6,940 nucleotides of DNA, taken from the NCBI GenBank assembly GCA_947478535.1, contig CANJXD010000314.1:1-6940 (forward strand), written 5' to 3'. The position numbers and the translations under genes are program-made. Positions 1 to 6,633 of the stretch are shown here, piece after piece; the first letter of the stretch is position 1; each line of letters starts with the position of its first letter. Below the pieces are notes generated by a model that had not been told where the DNA came from, did no database searches, and saw only the letters and a program-made list of their open reading frames with translations. The DNA comes from Acetobacteraceae bacterium (GTDB taxonomy: Bacteria > Pseudomonadota > Alphaproteobacteria > Acetobacterales > Acetobacteraceae).

Positions 1-109
1 CATGGCCGCGCCGGGTCGGTGCGACGAACTCCAGCGCATTGCAGATCGTCGGCGTATCCCATTGGCGGAGGACTTCCAGGTCTTCCAACGTGAAGGGATG
101 CTCGGCCAT
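1..109 (-). CDS. RraA-family (HMG/CHA aldolase-like) protein, N-terminal fragment
   Basis: Reading the minus strand from ATG at 109 gives 36 codons and one extra base before the left edge, with no stop, so the gene continues outside the window. The peptide starts MAEHPFTLEDLEVLRQWDTP and continues TICNALEFVAPTRRGH. The segment 'L..WDTPTICNALE' near residues 14-27 is typical of the N-terminus of the RraA / demethylmenaquinone methyltransferase-like family. Members of this family are 4-hydroxy-4-methyl-2-oxoglutarate or 4-carboxy-4-hydroxy-2-oxoadipate aldolases, or regulators of RNase E. A strong AGGAGG lies 9 nt before the start and supports it. The catalytic part is outside the window, so the exact activity cannot be told. 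The gene is divergent from the chemoreceptor and probably functionally unrelated to the signalling genes. Confidence 0.8.
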   Translation of the reverse strand, partial: MAEHPFTLEDLEVLRQWDTPTICNALEFVAPTRRGH

Positions 110-118
110 GGCTTGTTT

Positions 119-124
119 CCTCCT
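119..124 (-). promoter_or_regulatory. Ribosome binding site of the RraA-family gene
   Basis: The minus strand reads AGGAGG here, 9 nt upstream of the ATG at 109. This is a near-perfect Shine-Dalgarno sequence and fixes the start of a gene of which only the first 36 codons are visible. Confidence 0.75.
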
Positions 125-326
125 GCGCCGGCCGGGTCTTGGCGTGCCGGGCGGCGGCAGGATCGGGCGGCGGGGAGAGGTCGTCAAACCCCCTGCGCGT
201 GTCGGCGAGCTTGTTGCCGCGGCGCTGCGCCTGTAGCCTTTGCCAACGGTTGAGAGAGGCCGCCTTGGACCACCGCATGGCTCACTTGCGCCCCTTGCCC
301 TTCGCCCACCGCCGCGCACCGCGGGC

Positions 327-332
327 GGAAGG
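327..332 (+). promoter_or_regulatory. Ribosome binding site of the MCP gene
   Basis: GGAAGG sits 6 nt before ATG 339. It favours this start over the in-frame ATG at 240, which would add 33 proline/arginine/glycine-rich residues with no family character. Confidence 0.55.
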
Positions 333-338
333 CTGACC

Positions 339-2048
339 ATGTCCGACGCGTCCCTGCGTGGTGGTGGCTGGCGCGGCCCGGCGCTGGAAGGCGAGGCCAG
401 CGGGGGCGCGGCGGGCGGCGCTGCGCCGCCGCCCAGGCCCCAGCGCGCGGGCGGCCTCGGCGGATGGCTCGGCCAGATCAGCGTTCGGGCGGGGCTGATC
501 ACCCTGTTGATGCTGATCGTGGTGGGGCTGCTGTCCGGCGCCGCGCTGGTCGTCATCTCCCGCCAGGTCGTCATCATCGAACAACTCGGCGGGCGGGACC
601 GGGAAGCCGACTCGGCGGTGGACGAACTCGCGCTGCATGTCGCGGATTTCTCCTCCGCCTTCGCCAGCGTCATCGCCGGCGTGTTGCAGCCCAGCCCGAC
701 GGCGCAGCGGATGGTCCGCAACGGCGAACTCGTCAGCAACGCCTTCTCCGAGGTCAACCGACTGCTGGCTGCGGATATCGACCCGATCGTCATGGGCGGC
801 ACGGTCGATATGGCGCGCCGCCTGCCGGAATTCACCGAACAGGTCCGCGCCGCCTTCGCCGCCCGCCAGCGCGCGCAATTTGGCCCGCTGCATGAGGAAT
901 GGCTGGACTTCGCCAGCGCCTTCAACCGCGCCGCAACCGCCGCGCGGGTCGAGGTGAAGCGCCGTTCCGATGCCTCGCTCTTCGCCGCCCATCAGCTGGA
1001 AGGCCAGGCCCGCACCATCGTCCTCGGCGCCGGGGCCGCGGGGCTGGTGGGCTGCCTGCTGGTCTGGATCGTGCTGGTGCGCCTGCTGGCACTGCCGCTG
1101 GGGCGGCTTGCCTCCTCCATGGTCAGCCTGTCCCGCGGTGCGGTGGAGACGGAAGTGCCGGGCGCCGAGCGCGCCGATCAGGTCGGCGAAATGGCGCGCG
1201 CCGTGCTGGTGTTCCGGGACAACCTGGTCGCCGCGAAGAATTTGACGGAAACCGCGTTGGAGAATGCCCGCCGCACCGCGGTGGCGACGACGCAGGCCTC
1301 GGACGCCATCGGCCAAGTCTCCGACGGTGCGATGACGCAGTTGGCGGAATTGCGGCAGGTGGAGGAAGCCCTCGGCCAGACCCAGGACGCCGTGCGAGAG
1401 GTTGGCCGCACGACGCAGGAAAGCAGCGACCGCGCGGATGAATCGAAGGCCCTGCTGGAAGCGAACCTCGTCAAGCTCCGCAGCCTGATCGAGCTGGTCG
1501 ATGCGGTGGCGGATGACACGGAACGGGTGACGCGCATCGCCGGCACCATCGCCAAGATCGCGACGCAGACCAACATCCTGGCCATCAACGCCGCCATCGA
1601 GGCCGCCCGCGCCGGCGAACATGGCCGCGGCCTCGCCGTGGTGGCGGAAGAAGTTCGCGCCCTGGCCGCCAGCAGCGAAAGCCTCGCGCAGGAGATCGCC
1701 GATGTCGTCCTCGTCGCCGGGCGGCGCACCCGCGAAGGCAGCGGCACGGCCGCGGCGGTGGGCGAGTCGATGGATGAGCTCGAAAGGCTGGTGACCGAAA
1801 GCGCTCGCCTCGCAGGCGCCATCGCGGTGGCGATGGAAGAACAGCAGGCGACCGTCACCTCCATCACCGAGCGCGTCAGCACGCTGTCACGCATCGGCCA
1901 ATCCAACGCCACGGCGGCGGAGGAGATCACGGTGACGATGATCGACCTCTCCCGCCTCGCCGCCGAAACCCGCAGCGTGGTGGAGGCCATGGCCTCCGAC
2001 CGCTCGCAGGGCAACAATACCGCAACGGAAAAGGGTCATCAGGGGTGA
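339..2048 (+). CDS. Methyl-accepting chemotaxis protein (transmembrane chemoreceptor with HAMP)
   Basis: The product is a 569-aa inner-membrane chemoreceptor that should sense a ligand outside the membrane and control CheA. After a Gly/Ala/Pro-rich cytoplasmic leader (about residues 1-45) come TM1 (about 52-74), a mostly helical periplasmic part of about 150 residues (75-226) with no recognisable Cache or PAS motif, and TM2 (about 227-249). A HAMP domain follows (about 247-298; P253 and the block [16 protein letters not shown] at 280-295). A long coiled-coil signalling domain makes up the rest. Its conserved hairpin tip is clear: [20 protein letters not shown] (404-423), then [20 protein letters not shown] (424-443). 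The C-terminus ends in TEKGHQG with no NWETF-like CheR/CheB docking peptide, and the ligand cannot be predicted. The start at 339 is chosen for its Shine-Dalgarno; ATG 240 is the alternative. The stop overlaps the next gene's GTG, so the two are almost surely cotranscribed. Confidence 0.93.
   Translation: MSDASLRGGGWRGPALEGEASGGAAGGAAPPPRPQRAGGLGGWLGQISVRAGLITLLMLIVVGLLSGAALVVISRQVVIIEQLGGRDREADSAVDELALHVADFSSAFASVIAGVLQPSPTAQRMVRNGELVSNAFSEVNRLLAADIDPIVMGGTVDMARRLPEFTEQVRAAFAARQRAQFGPLHEEWLDFASAFNRAATAARVEVKRRSDASLFAAHQLEGQARTIVLGAGAAGLVGCLLVWIVLVRLLALPLGRLASSMVSLSRGAVETEVPGAERADQVGEMARAVLVFRDNLVAAKNLTETALENARRTAVATTQASDAIGQVSDGAMTQLAELRQVEEALGQTQDAVREVGRTTQESSDRADESKALLEANLVKLRSLIELVDAVADDTERVTRIAGTIAKIATQTNILAINAAIEAARAGEHGRGLAVVAEEVRALAASSESLAQEIADVVLVAGRRTREGSGTAAAVGESMDELERLVTESARLAGAIAVAMEEQQATVTSITERVSTLSRIGQSNATAAEEITVTMIDLSRLAAETRSVVEAMASDRSQGNNTATEKGHQG
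2027..2035 (+). promoter_or_regulatory. Ribosome binding site inside the MCP 3' end
   Basis: The purine run GGAAAAGGG ends 9 nt before GTG 2045. Together with the GTGA stop/start overlap it supports the GTG start of the regulator. The ATG at 2073 is out of frame and cannot be used. Confidence 0.45.
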
Positions 2049-3223
2049 GCGACGCCGGCAACGCGGCGGAGGATGTCTCGATCCTCGTCGTTGACGACAG
2101 CAGCTTCAACCGCCTCGTTCTGAAGCGGCGGCTGGGGGAGCTGGGCTACACCACCGTCACCATGGCGGAAGATGGCGTGCAGGGCCTGGCAGCCCTGGAA
2201 CGCCAGCGCTTCGACGTGGTGCTGCTCGACCTCGAGATGCCGAATCTCGACGGCATCGGCGTGCTCGAACAACTCCACGCCGCGCGCGGGGCCGCGCCGC
2301 CGGTCATCGTCATCTCCGCGCTGACGGAGATGGAAAAGATCGTCCGCTGCATCGAGCTCGGCGCGGAGGACTACCTGCCGAAAAGCTTCGACCCGCCGCT
2401 GCTGCGGGCGCGGCTCGGCGCCGTGCTGGAGAAGAAGCGGCTGCGGGACCTCGCCGATGCGCGACTCGCGGCGCTGGAGGCGGAACTCGAATCGGCCCGC
2501 GCCGCGCAATTGTCGCTGGTGCCGCGGGATTTCCTGGCTGCCGCGACGGGGAAGCTATCCGTCCACGCTTCCATGGTCCCGGCGCGGCAGGTGGGTGGGG
2601 ACCTCTATGACTGCCTGCGCCTCGATGACCGGCACATGCTGTTCGCGGTGGCCGATGTTTCCGGCAAGGGGGCGCCGGCGGGGCTGACCATGGCGCGGAC
2701 GCTGGGCCTGATGCGGGCATCGGCGAAGCGCCTGGCACCGACCGATGGCGCGCCGGATCCCGGCGACATCCTGACCATGACGAATGACGACCTCTCGATC
2801 GACAATGAAAGCCAGACCTTCGTCACCGTCGTCGTCGGTGTCATCGATGGCACGACCGGCCAAGGCCGCGTCGCTGTCGCCGGGCATGACCTGCCGGTGG
2901 TGCTGGGCGGTGCCGCGCCGCGCCTGCTCGGCCCACTCCGCCGCCAGCCGGCGTTGGGCGTGATGGAGGGCATTCCCTATGGGTCGGACGCCTTCAGCCT
3001 CGCGCTGGGGGAATCGCTGTTCTGCTATTCCGATGGCGTGTCCGAAGCCGAGAACAATTCGGGCGGCTTCTTCGGCCAGCCGCGGCTGATGGCGGCGCTG
3101 GCCGGGGCGGGGCTTGACCCGCGCCCGGTGGTCGATGCCGTGCTGCGGGCCGTCGCGGAATTCGCCGATGGCGCGCCGCAGGCGGATGACATCACCGCCC
3201 TGGCGCTCCGCTACGGCGGATAG
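2045..3223 (+). CDS. Response regulator with PP2C/SpoIIE-type serine phosphatase output (RsbU/HsbR-like)
   Basis: The product is a 392-aa cytoplasmic protein. Residues 11-128 form an intact receiver: acidic pair D17/D18, phospho-acceptor D62 in [14 protein letters not shown]91 and K113 (YLPKSFDPP). A short charged helix (about 128-152) leads into a PP2C-type phosphatase (about 155-390). That domain begins with the 'Q..LVP' motif and has the metal-binding aspartates: GGDLYD (D186), [12 protein letters not shown] (D204), YSDGVSEA (D330) and QADDITAL (D381/D382). All catalytic residues expected of an active enzyme are present. In this family, phosphorylation of the receiver controls removal of phosphate from an anti-sigma-factor antagonist (STAS protein). 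Unlike three-domain HsbR-type proteins, it ends straight after the phosphatase, so an anti-sigma kinase and antagonist must lie elsewhere. The GTG start overlaps the MCP stop by 4 nt, suggesting translational coupling and a CheA-type phosphodonor (inference). Confidence 0.92.
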   Translation: MSDAGNAAEDVSILVVDDSSFNRLVLKRRLGELGYTTVTMAEDGVQGLAALERQRFDVVLLDLEMPNLDGIGVLEQLHAARGAAPPVIVISALTEMEKIVRCIELGAEDYLPKSFDPPLLRARLGAVLEKKRLRDLADARLAALEAELESARAAQLSLVPRDFLAAATGKLSVHASMVPARQVGGDLYDCLRLDDRHMLFAVADVSGKGAPAGLTMARTLGLMRASAKRLAPTDGAPDPGDILTMTNDDLSIDNESQTFVTVVVGVIDGTTGQGRVAVAGHDLPVVLGGAAPRLLGPLRRQPALGVMEGIPYGSDAFSLALGESLFCYSDGVSEAENNSGGFFGQPRLMAALAGAGLDPRPVVDAVLRAVAEFADGAPQADDITALALRYGG

Positions 3224-3242
3224 ACACAGGCTTCAGGCAGAC

Positions 3243-3276
3243 CGGCCGCCTGCCCCGTCTCCGGGGCGGGCGGCTG
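3243..3276. terminator. Long GC-rich stem-loop between convergent genes, probable bidirectional terminator
   Basis: Bases 3245-3257 pair with 3262-3274 in a 13-bp stem with one G-T mismatch (G-U in RNA) around a TCTC loop. The pairing can be extended to 3243/3276 with one more wobble. It fills the 57-nt gap between the phosphatase stop (3223) and the fasciclin stop (3281). The T-tract is weak on both strands, as is common in GC-rich genomes, so efficient termination is inferred from the stem and its position. Confidence 0.7.
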
Positions 3277-3280
3277 TCGT

Positions 3281-3850
3281 TCAGGGCATCACGAAGCCAT
3301 TGGTCACGTGCAGGATGCCGTCGCTGGCCAGCACGTTGCCACGCACGATGGACGCGCGGGGCGCGCCGGCCGCGACGGGTGTCGCACCCTGGCGGGCCAT
3401 GGTGGCGCTGCGTTCCCCGGTCGTCATCACCACCAGGCTCGCGCGGTCCCAGGTGACGACGGTGTTCCGGCGAACGGTGATGTCGGCCAGGCGCAGGCTG
3501 CCATAGGCGGCATTCGCGAAGACGATGGCCGAGACCTGCTGGCGCTGCGCTTCCGTCGGCTGGGCCGGGGGATTGTCCAGCAGCGCGAGCAGCGGCGCCG
3601 GCAGGCCGGCCAGCGTGTCATTCGTCGGCGCGAACAGCGTCACGGCGCCGTGCTGGCGGCCGATCCGCGCGGTGGCGCCGCTGATGACCAGTGCATTCAC
3701 ATAGCGTGTATGCTCGGGCTTGGAGCGCAGCAGGCTGACGAGATCGATCGTGCCATCCTCCGGCACGATGCGGGGCGGCGGCGGCGGGGTGCAGGCGGCC
3801 AGCAGAAGCGCGAGGCCGCCAGCACCGAGCGCGTGACGTCGGGAAATCAC
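3281..3850 (-). CDS. Fasciclin (FAS1)-domain lipoprotein
   Basis: The product is a 189-aa exported protein. The N-terminus MISRRHALGAGGLALLLAAC has a twin-arginine-like motif (S3-R4-R5-x-x-L8), a hydrophobic core and a lipobox L17-A18-A19-C20. It is therefore probably a lipoprotein, perhaps exported folded by Tat. A Pro-run (TPPPPPR) follows the cysteine. The rest, about 36-189, is one FAS1 domain: VTLFAPTNDTLAGLP (conserved 'FAPTN' block) and the C-terminal SDGILHVTNGFVMP ('G.IHV...V..P' block). FAS1 domains act in adhesion and surface or matrix binding; the partner here is unknown. The start is GTG at 3850, supported by AGGAAGGA 7 nt upstream. It lies 115 nt downstream of cheA on the same strand and may be the last gene of that operon or have its own promoter. 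It is convergent with the phosphatase gene. Confidence 0.85.
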   Translation of the reverse strand: MISRRHALGAGGLALLLAACTPPPPPRIVPEDGTIDLVSLLRSKPEHTRYVNALVISGATARIGRQHGAVTLFAPTNDTLAGLPAPLLALLDNPPAQPTEAQRQQVSAIVFANAAYGSLRLADITVRRNTVVTWDRASLVVMTTGERSATMARQGATPVAAGAPRASIVRGNVLASDGILHVTNGFVMP

Positions 3851-3857
3851 GGGCAGG

Positions 3858-3865
3858 TCCTTCCT
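3858..3865 (-). promoter_or_regulatory. Ribosome binding site of the fasciclin lipoprotein gene
   Basis: The minus strand reads AGGAAGGA, 7 nt before the GTG at 3850. It decides for this GTG start, which also gives a complete signal peptide. Confidence 0.65.
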
Positions 3866-3965
3866 GTCATCGACCGGGTCAGCGCGGAATCCGGCCGGGT
3901 GGTCATGGTGGCCCTGGTCCTACCCGCATGGGACGCCAGCGTCCAGGAGGCCCGGCACACCGCGA

Positions 3966-6602
3966 TCAGCCGAGCGACGCTTCCGGGGCGAAACCGTCGG
4001 GTTCCAGCACCACCACCGGCTCCCCATTCCCCAGCACGCCGACGCCGCCAACCCCCGGCAGCACGGCCAGGGCCGGGTGCATCGGGCGCAGCAGCAGGTC
4101 CGTCCGCCGCTGCACGCGGTCCACCGCGATGCCGAAGCTGCGCCCGCCAGACCGCACGATCACGATGCCGCCGCCGGTCGCCGGCGGGGTCGCCGCACAG
4201 CCCAGGATGGCGGAGAGCGACATCACCTCGCAGCCCGGGGAGGCCCCGGCATCCAGCACCGCTTCCACCCTCGCGGCCGGCAGGGCGTAGGGATGGCCGC
4301 CGATTTCCACCAGCAGCACCGGCTGCACCGCCGCCGTCAGCGGCAGGCGGAGGGTGAAGGAGGTGCCCTGCCCCATCTGGCTCGCGATCTCCACCGTGCC
4401 GCCGGCGCGACGGATCGCGTCCTGCACGACATCGAGGCCGACGCCGCGGCCGGAGGTCTCCGTCACCTGCTCGGCGGTGGAAAATCCCGGCCGGAACAGC
4501 AGGGCATGCACCTCATCCTCCGAGAGGCGCGGCGCCTGCTCGGCGGAGACGAGGCCGCGGGCGATGGCACCGGCGAGCACCTTTTCGCGATCGATCCCGC
4601 GCCCATCCTCCGAGACCCGCACCCGCACCTGCCCGGTGCGGCGGGCGGCGGACACCCGCAGGATGGCGCGGCGCGGCTTGCCCAGCGCCTCCCGCTGCGC
4701 CGGCGGCTCGATCCCATGGTCCACGGCATTGCGCGTGAGGTGCAGCAACGGGTCGGCCAGCAGTTCGACGAGGGAGCGGTCAATCGTCACATCCTCCCCC
4801 TCCAGCAGCAATTCCACTTCCTTACCGGAGGCCTGGGCGACGGCACGCACCACGCGCGGCAGGCGGCCGAACAGCGTGCCGACCGGGACGACGCGCAATT
4901 CCATCACCGCGTCATCCAGCCGGCGCATGCCGACAGCGAGGCGATTTTCCGCGCGTTCCAGCGATTCATGCATCTGCCGCAGCTTGCCGAGAGCGAGGCC
5001 GAGTTCCCGCGCCTGCCCACCCGGCAGGCGGCGTTCCAGGGCGCTGAGGGCCGCCAGCGCCTCCCCCCCACCGCCATCATCCAGCGATTCCGCCAAGGCG
5101 AGGGAGGCAGCGCGGACCTCGGCTTCCAGCCCGATGATCTGGTCGATCGTCTCCTGCCGCACGCGCATGGTGACGGGCCCGGCGCGCGCCGGGCCGGCGG
5201 CATCCGGGGCGGCGGCGCCGGGCTCGACCGGAGACAGGTCGAGGATGACGCGCCGCGCCGGGTCGGCCGCCGTCAGGGCGCGGGACAGCGCCTCGGCATC
5301 CGGGGGGCCGGCCAGCAGCATGTCGAGATGCGGCGGCGCCATGTCCAGCACGGTGCGGCTGGTCAGCACCTCCGCTTCCGCGGCCAGGGCGTTGGCGACA
5401 GCAGCCTCGGCCTCGGCCGGGACGCCAGTGGCCATGCGGAGGCGATAGAGCGCACGGCCACCTTCCAGCGCCGCGATCAGGCGGCGGGCGCCTTCCACCC
5501 CCAGCAGCGGCGCGAAGGCCGCGGGGATGCGCGGGTCGGACTGCTCGGCGGCGGTGACGACTTCAATCACCCCGCGCAGCGCGGGCAGGCCACCTTCAGA
5601 GGCCGCGCGCAGGCGTTCGGCAATGGTCTGGCCCTGCGCGGCGAGTGTCGCCGCCGCATCCGGGTCCGCCGCACGGTCGGCCAGGTCGCCAAGCGACAGC
5701 AGCAGGTGTTCGAGGCCGTCGAGGCCGTAGGCAGCGGCAACCTCCGCCGCTTCCTCGGCCGCATCCATGGCGGCGGTCGCGTCACCGCCGGCTGTCGCGG
5801 CTTCCGCCTGCATGGCAAGCGCTGCGAGGCGTGGGCCAAGGGCGGCGGATTCCGTCCCCGGCGGCCCGGCAAGCCGCGCCGCTCCCGCAGGCTCCCCGGC
5901 CTCAGCTTCCAGCAGCGCCAGCAGGCGGCGCAGCGCACCGATGGCCGGCAGCGCAGAGGGGCCGGCGGCACTGGCGGCGAGGCGCGTGAAGGCGGCGCCC
6001 AGGCGGTGCAGCCCCAGCAGGCCAGAGGCCTCCGCGAGATCAGCGGCTTCCCGCAGCGCCTCCGGCCGCCGTTCCACGGCGAGCCCGGCCAGCAGCGGCG
6101 CGGCATCGAGGGTACGGGAGGCAAGCGCGCCGAGCAGCGCGGCGCTGGCCGTCATCGGCGCCGCCGGGGCCGGGGATGCAGCCAAGGGAACCGCGCTGGG
6201 CGCGGCGAGCGGGCGGGCCGGTGGGGCATTGCCATCGGCCAGCACGCCGAGGCGGGCCAGCAGGTCACCCGGCGCGGGCACATCCTTATGCTGTTCGATC
6301 ACCACGGCACGCTGGCGGCGCAGCGTATCGACGGCGGCCAGCAGCGCATCCACCACAGCGCCTTCCACCGCCACCTTGCCGTTGCGGGCAAGGCCGAGGA
6401 TGTCCTCGCAGCGATGCGCGACGTTCTTCATGCCCGGCGCGCCGAGCGCATCCGACATGCCCTTCAGCGAATGGAAGGCGCGGAACAGCCGGTCCACCGC
6501 CGGGCGGTCCGTCACCTGCCCGGCGAGGATGCGCTCAAGAGCGTCGAGGTGTTCCTCCGATTCGCCGGCAAATTCCTGCCAGAGAGCTTCGTCCTCGATC
6601 AT
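3966..6602 (-). CDS. cheA: Chemotaxis-type histidine kinase CheA (extended middle region)
   Basis: This 878-aa cytoplasmic kinase autophosphorylates under chemoreceptor control and passes phosphate to receiver proteins. The HPt/P1 domain is at about 1-105 with H44 in AFHSLKGMSDALGA. An Ala/Pro linker (about 125-150) is followed by a long helical stretch (about 150-345) that resembles HPt bundles but lacks the histidine. Residues about 383-457 have an alternating strand/helix pattern and could be a P2-like receiver-binding domain. The dimerisation domain is about 480-570. The ATPase domain (about 575-757) has the N box HLTRNAVDHGIE (N625, H629), SEDGRGID (D666), GFSTAEQVTETSGRGVGLDVV (split over 706-726) and GQGTSFTLRLPLT. 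A CheW-like P5 ends the protein (about 758-869). There is no C-terminal receiver. Typical CheA proteins are about 650-750 aa; the excess is in the middle. ATG 6602 begins 31 nt after the upstream stop, with GGGGA 7 nt before it. Confidence 0.93.
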   Translation of the reverse strand: MIEDEALWQEFAGESEEHLDALERILAGQVTDRPAVDRLFRAFHSLKGMSDALGAPGMKNVAHRCEDILGLARNGKVAVEGAVVDALLAAVDTLRRQRAVVIEQHKDVPAPGDLLARLGVLADGNAPPARPLAAPSAVPLAASPAPAAPMTASAALLGALASRTLDAAPLLAGLAVERRPEALREAADLAEASGLLGLHRLGAAFTRLAASAAGPSALPAIGALRRLLALLEAEAGEPAGAARLAGPPGTESAALGPRLAALAMQAEAATAGGDATAAMDAAEEAAEVAAAYGLDGLEHLLLSLGDLADRAADPDAAATLAAQGQTIAERLRAASEGGLPALRGVIEVVTAAEQSDPRIPAAFAPLLGVEGARRLIAALEGGRALYRLRMATGVPAEAEAAVANALAAEAEVLTSRTVLDMAPPHLDMLLAGPPDAEALSRALTAADPARRVILDLSPVEPGAAAPDAAGPARAGPVTMRVRQETIDQIIGLEAEVRAASLALAESLDDGGGGEALAALSALERRLPGGQARELGLALGKLRQMHESLERAENRLAVGMRRLDDAVMELRVVPVGTLFGRLPRVVRAVAQASGKEVELLLEGEDVTIDRSLVELLADPLLHLTRNAVDHGIEPPAQREALGKPRRAILRVSAARRTGQVRVRVSEDGRGIDREKVLAGAIARGLVSAEQAPRLSEDEVHALLFRPGFSTAEQVTETSGRGVGLDVVQDAIRRAGGTVEIASQMGQGTSFTLRLPLTAAVQPVLLVEIGGHPYALPAARVEAVLDAGASPGCEVMSLSAILGCAATPPATGGGIVIVRSGGRSFGIAVDRVQRRTDLLLRPMHPALAVLPGVGGVGVLGNGEPVVVLEPDGFAPEASLG

Positions 6603-6633
6603 GCGCCCATCCCCAGGCTCATCGTGGGGCGAC

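Larger units (their letters stand above)
110..338. promoter_or_regulatory. Divergent intergenic region between the RraA-family gene and the MCP
   Basis: These 229 bases separate two divergent start codons and must hold the promoters for both directions. I see no strong sigma-70 boxes. The best plus-strand candidate is TTGTTG (211-216), 17 nt, then TAGCCT (234-239), which has a poor -10. No convincing operator repeat is seen. The stretch has scattered short open frames, none with coding-like character, and I call no gene in it. Confidence 0.35.

Noticed and set aside
184..208. Possible flagellar sigma-28-like promoter (TCAA, 13 nt, GTCGGCGA)
   Set aside because: Spacing is off from the usual 15 nt and both boxes deviate from TAAA and GCCGATAA. 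Not better than expected by chance.
277..336. Small frame (MAHLRPLPF...) ending just before the MCP start
   Set aside because: It has no convincing ribosome site or composition. The closeness of its stop to ATG 339 is compatible with chance.
240..338. Upstream ATG that would extend the MCP by 33 residues
   Set aside because: The extra residues are Pro/Arg/Gly-rich with no family similarity, and a good Shine-Dalgarno precedes ATG 339.
282..1622. 446-codon open frame on the minus strand, antisense to the MCP
   Set aside because: Same cause: codon-register antisense of a GC-rich gene. The His/Arg/Gly/Asp-rich product has no family character.
3847..3906. 19-codon minus-strand frame whose stop overlaps the fasciclin GTG (GTGA)
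   Set aside because: The peptide MTTRPDSALTRSMTGRTCP has no recognisable character and the fasciclin gene has its own strong Shine-Dalgarno. The overlap could easily be chance.
3931..3944. Perfect inverted repeat GGACGC-CA-GCGTCC between cheA and the fasciclin gene
   Set aside because: As a hairpin it gives only a 5-bp stem with a 4-nt loop and has no T-run. It is too short to call a terminator or operator without conservation data.
3308..4357. 349-codon plus-strand frame across the fasciclin gene and the cheA 3' end
   Set aside because: It runs antisense to two well-supported genes and the gap between them, and its second half is a Pro/Ala/Arg low-complexity translation.
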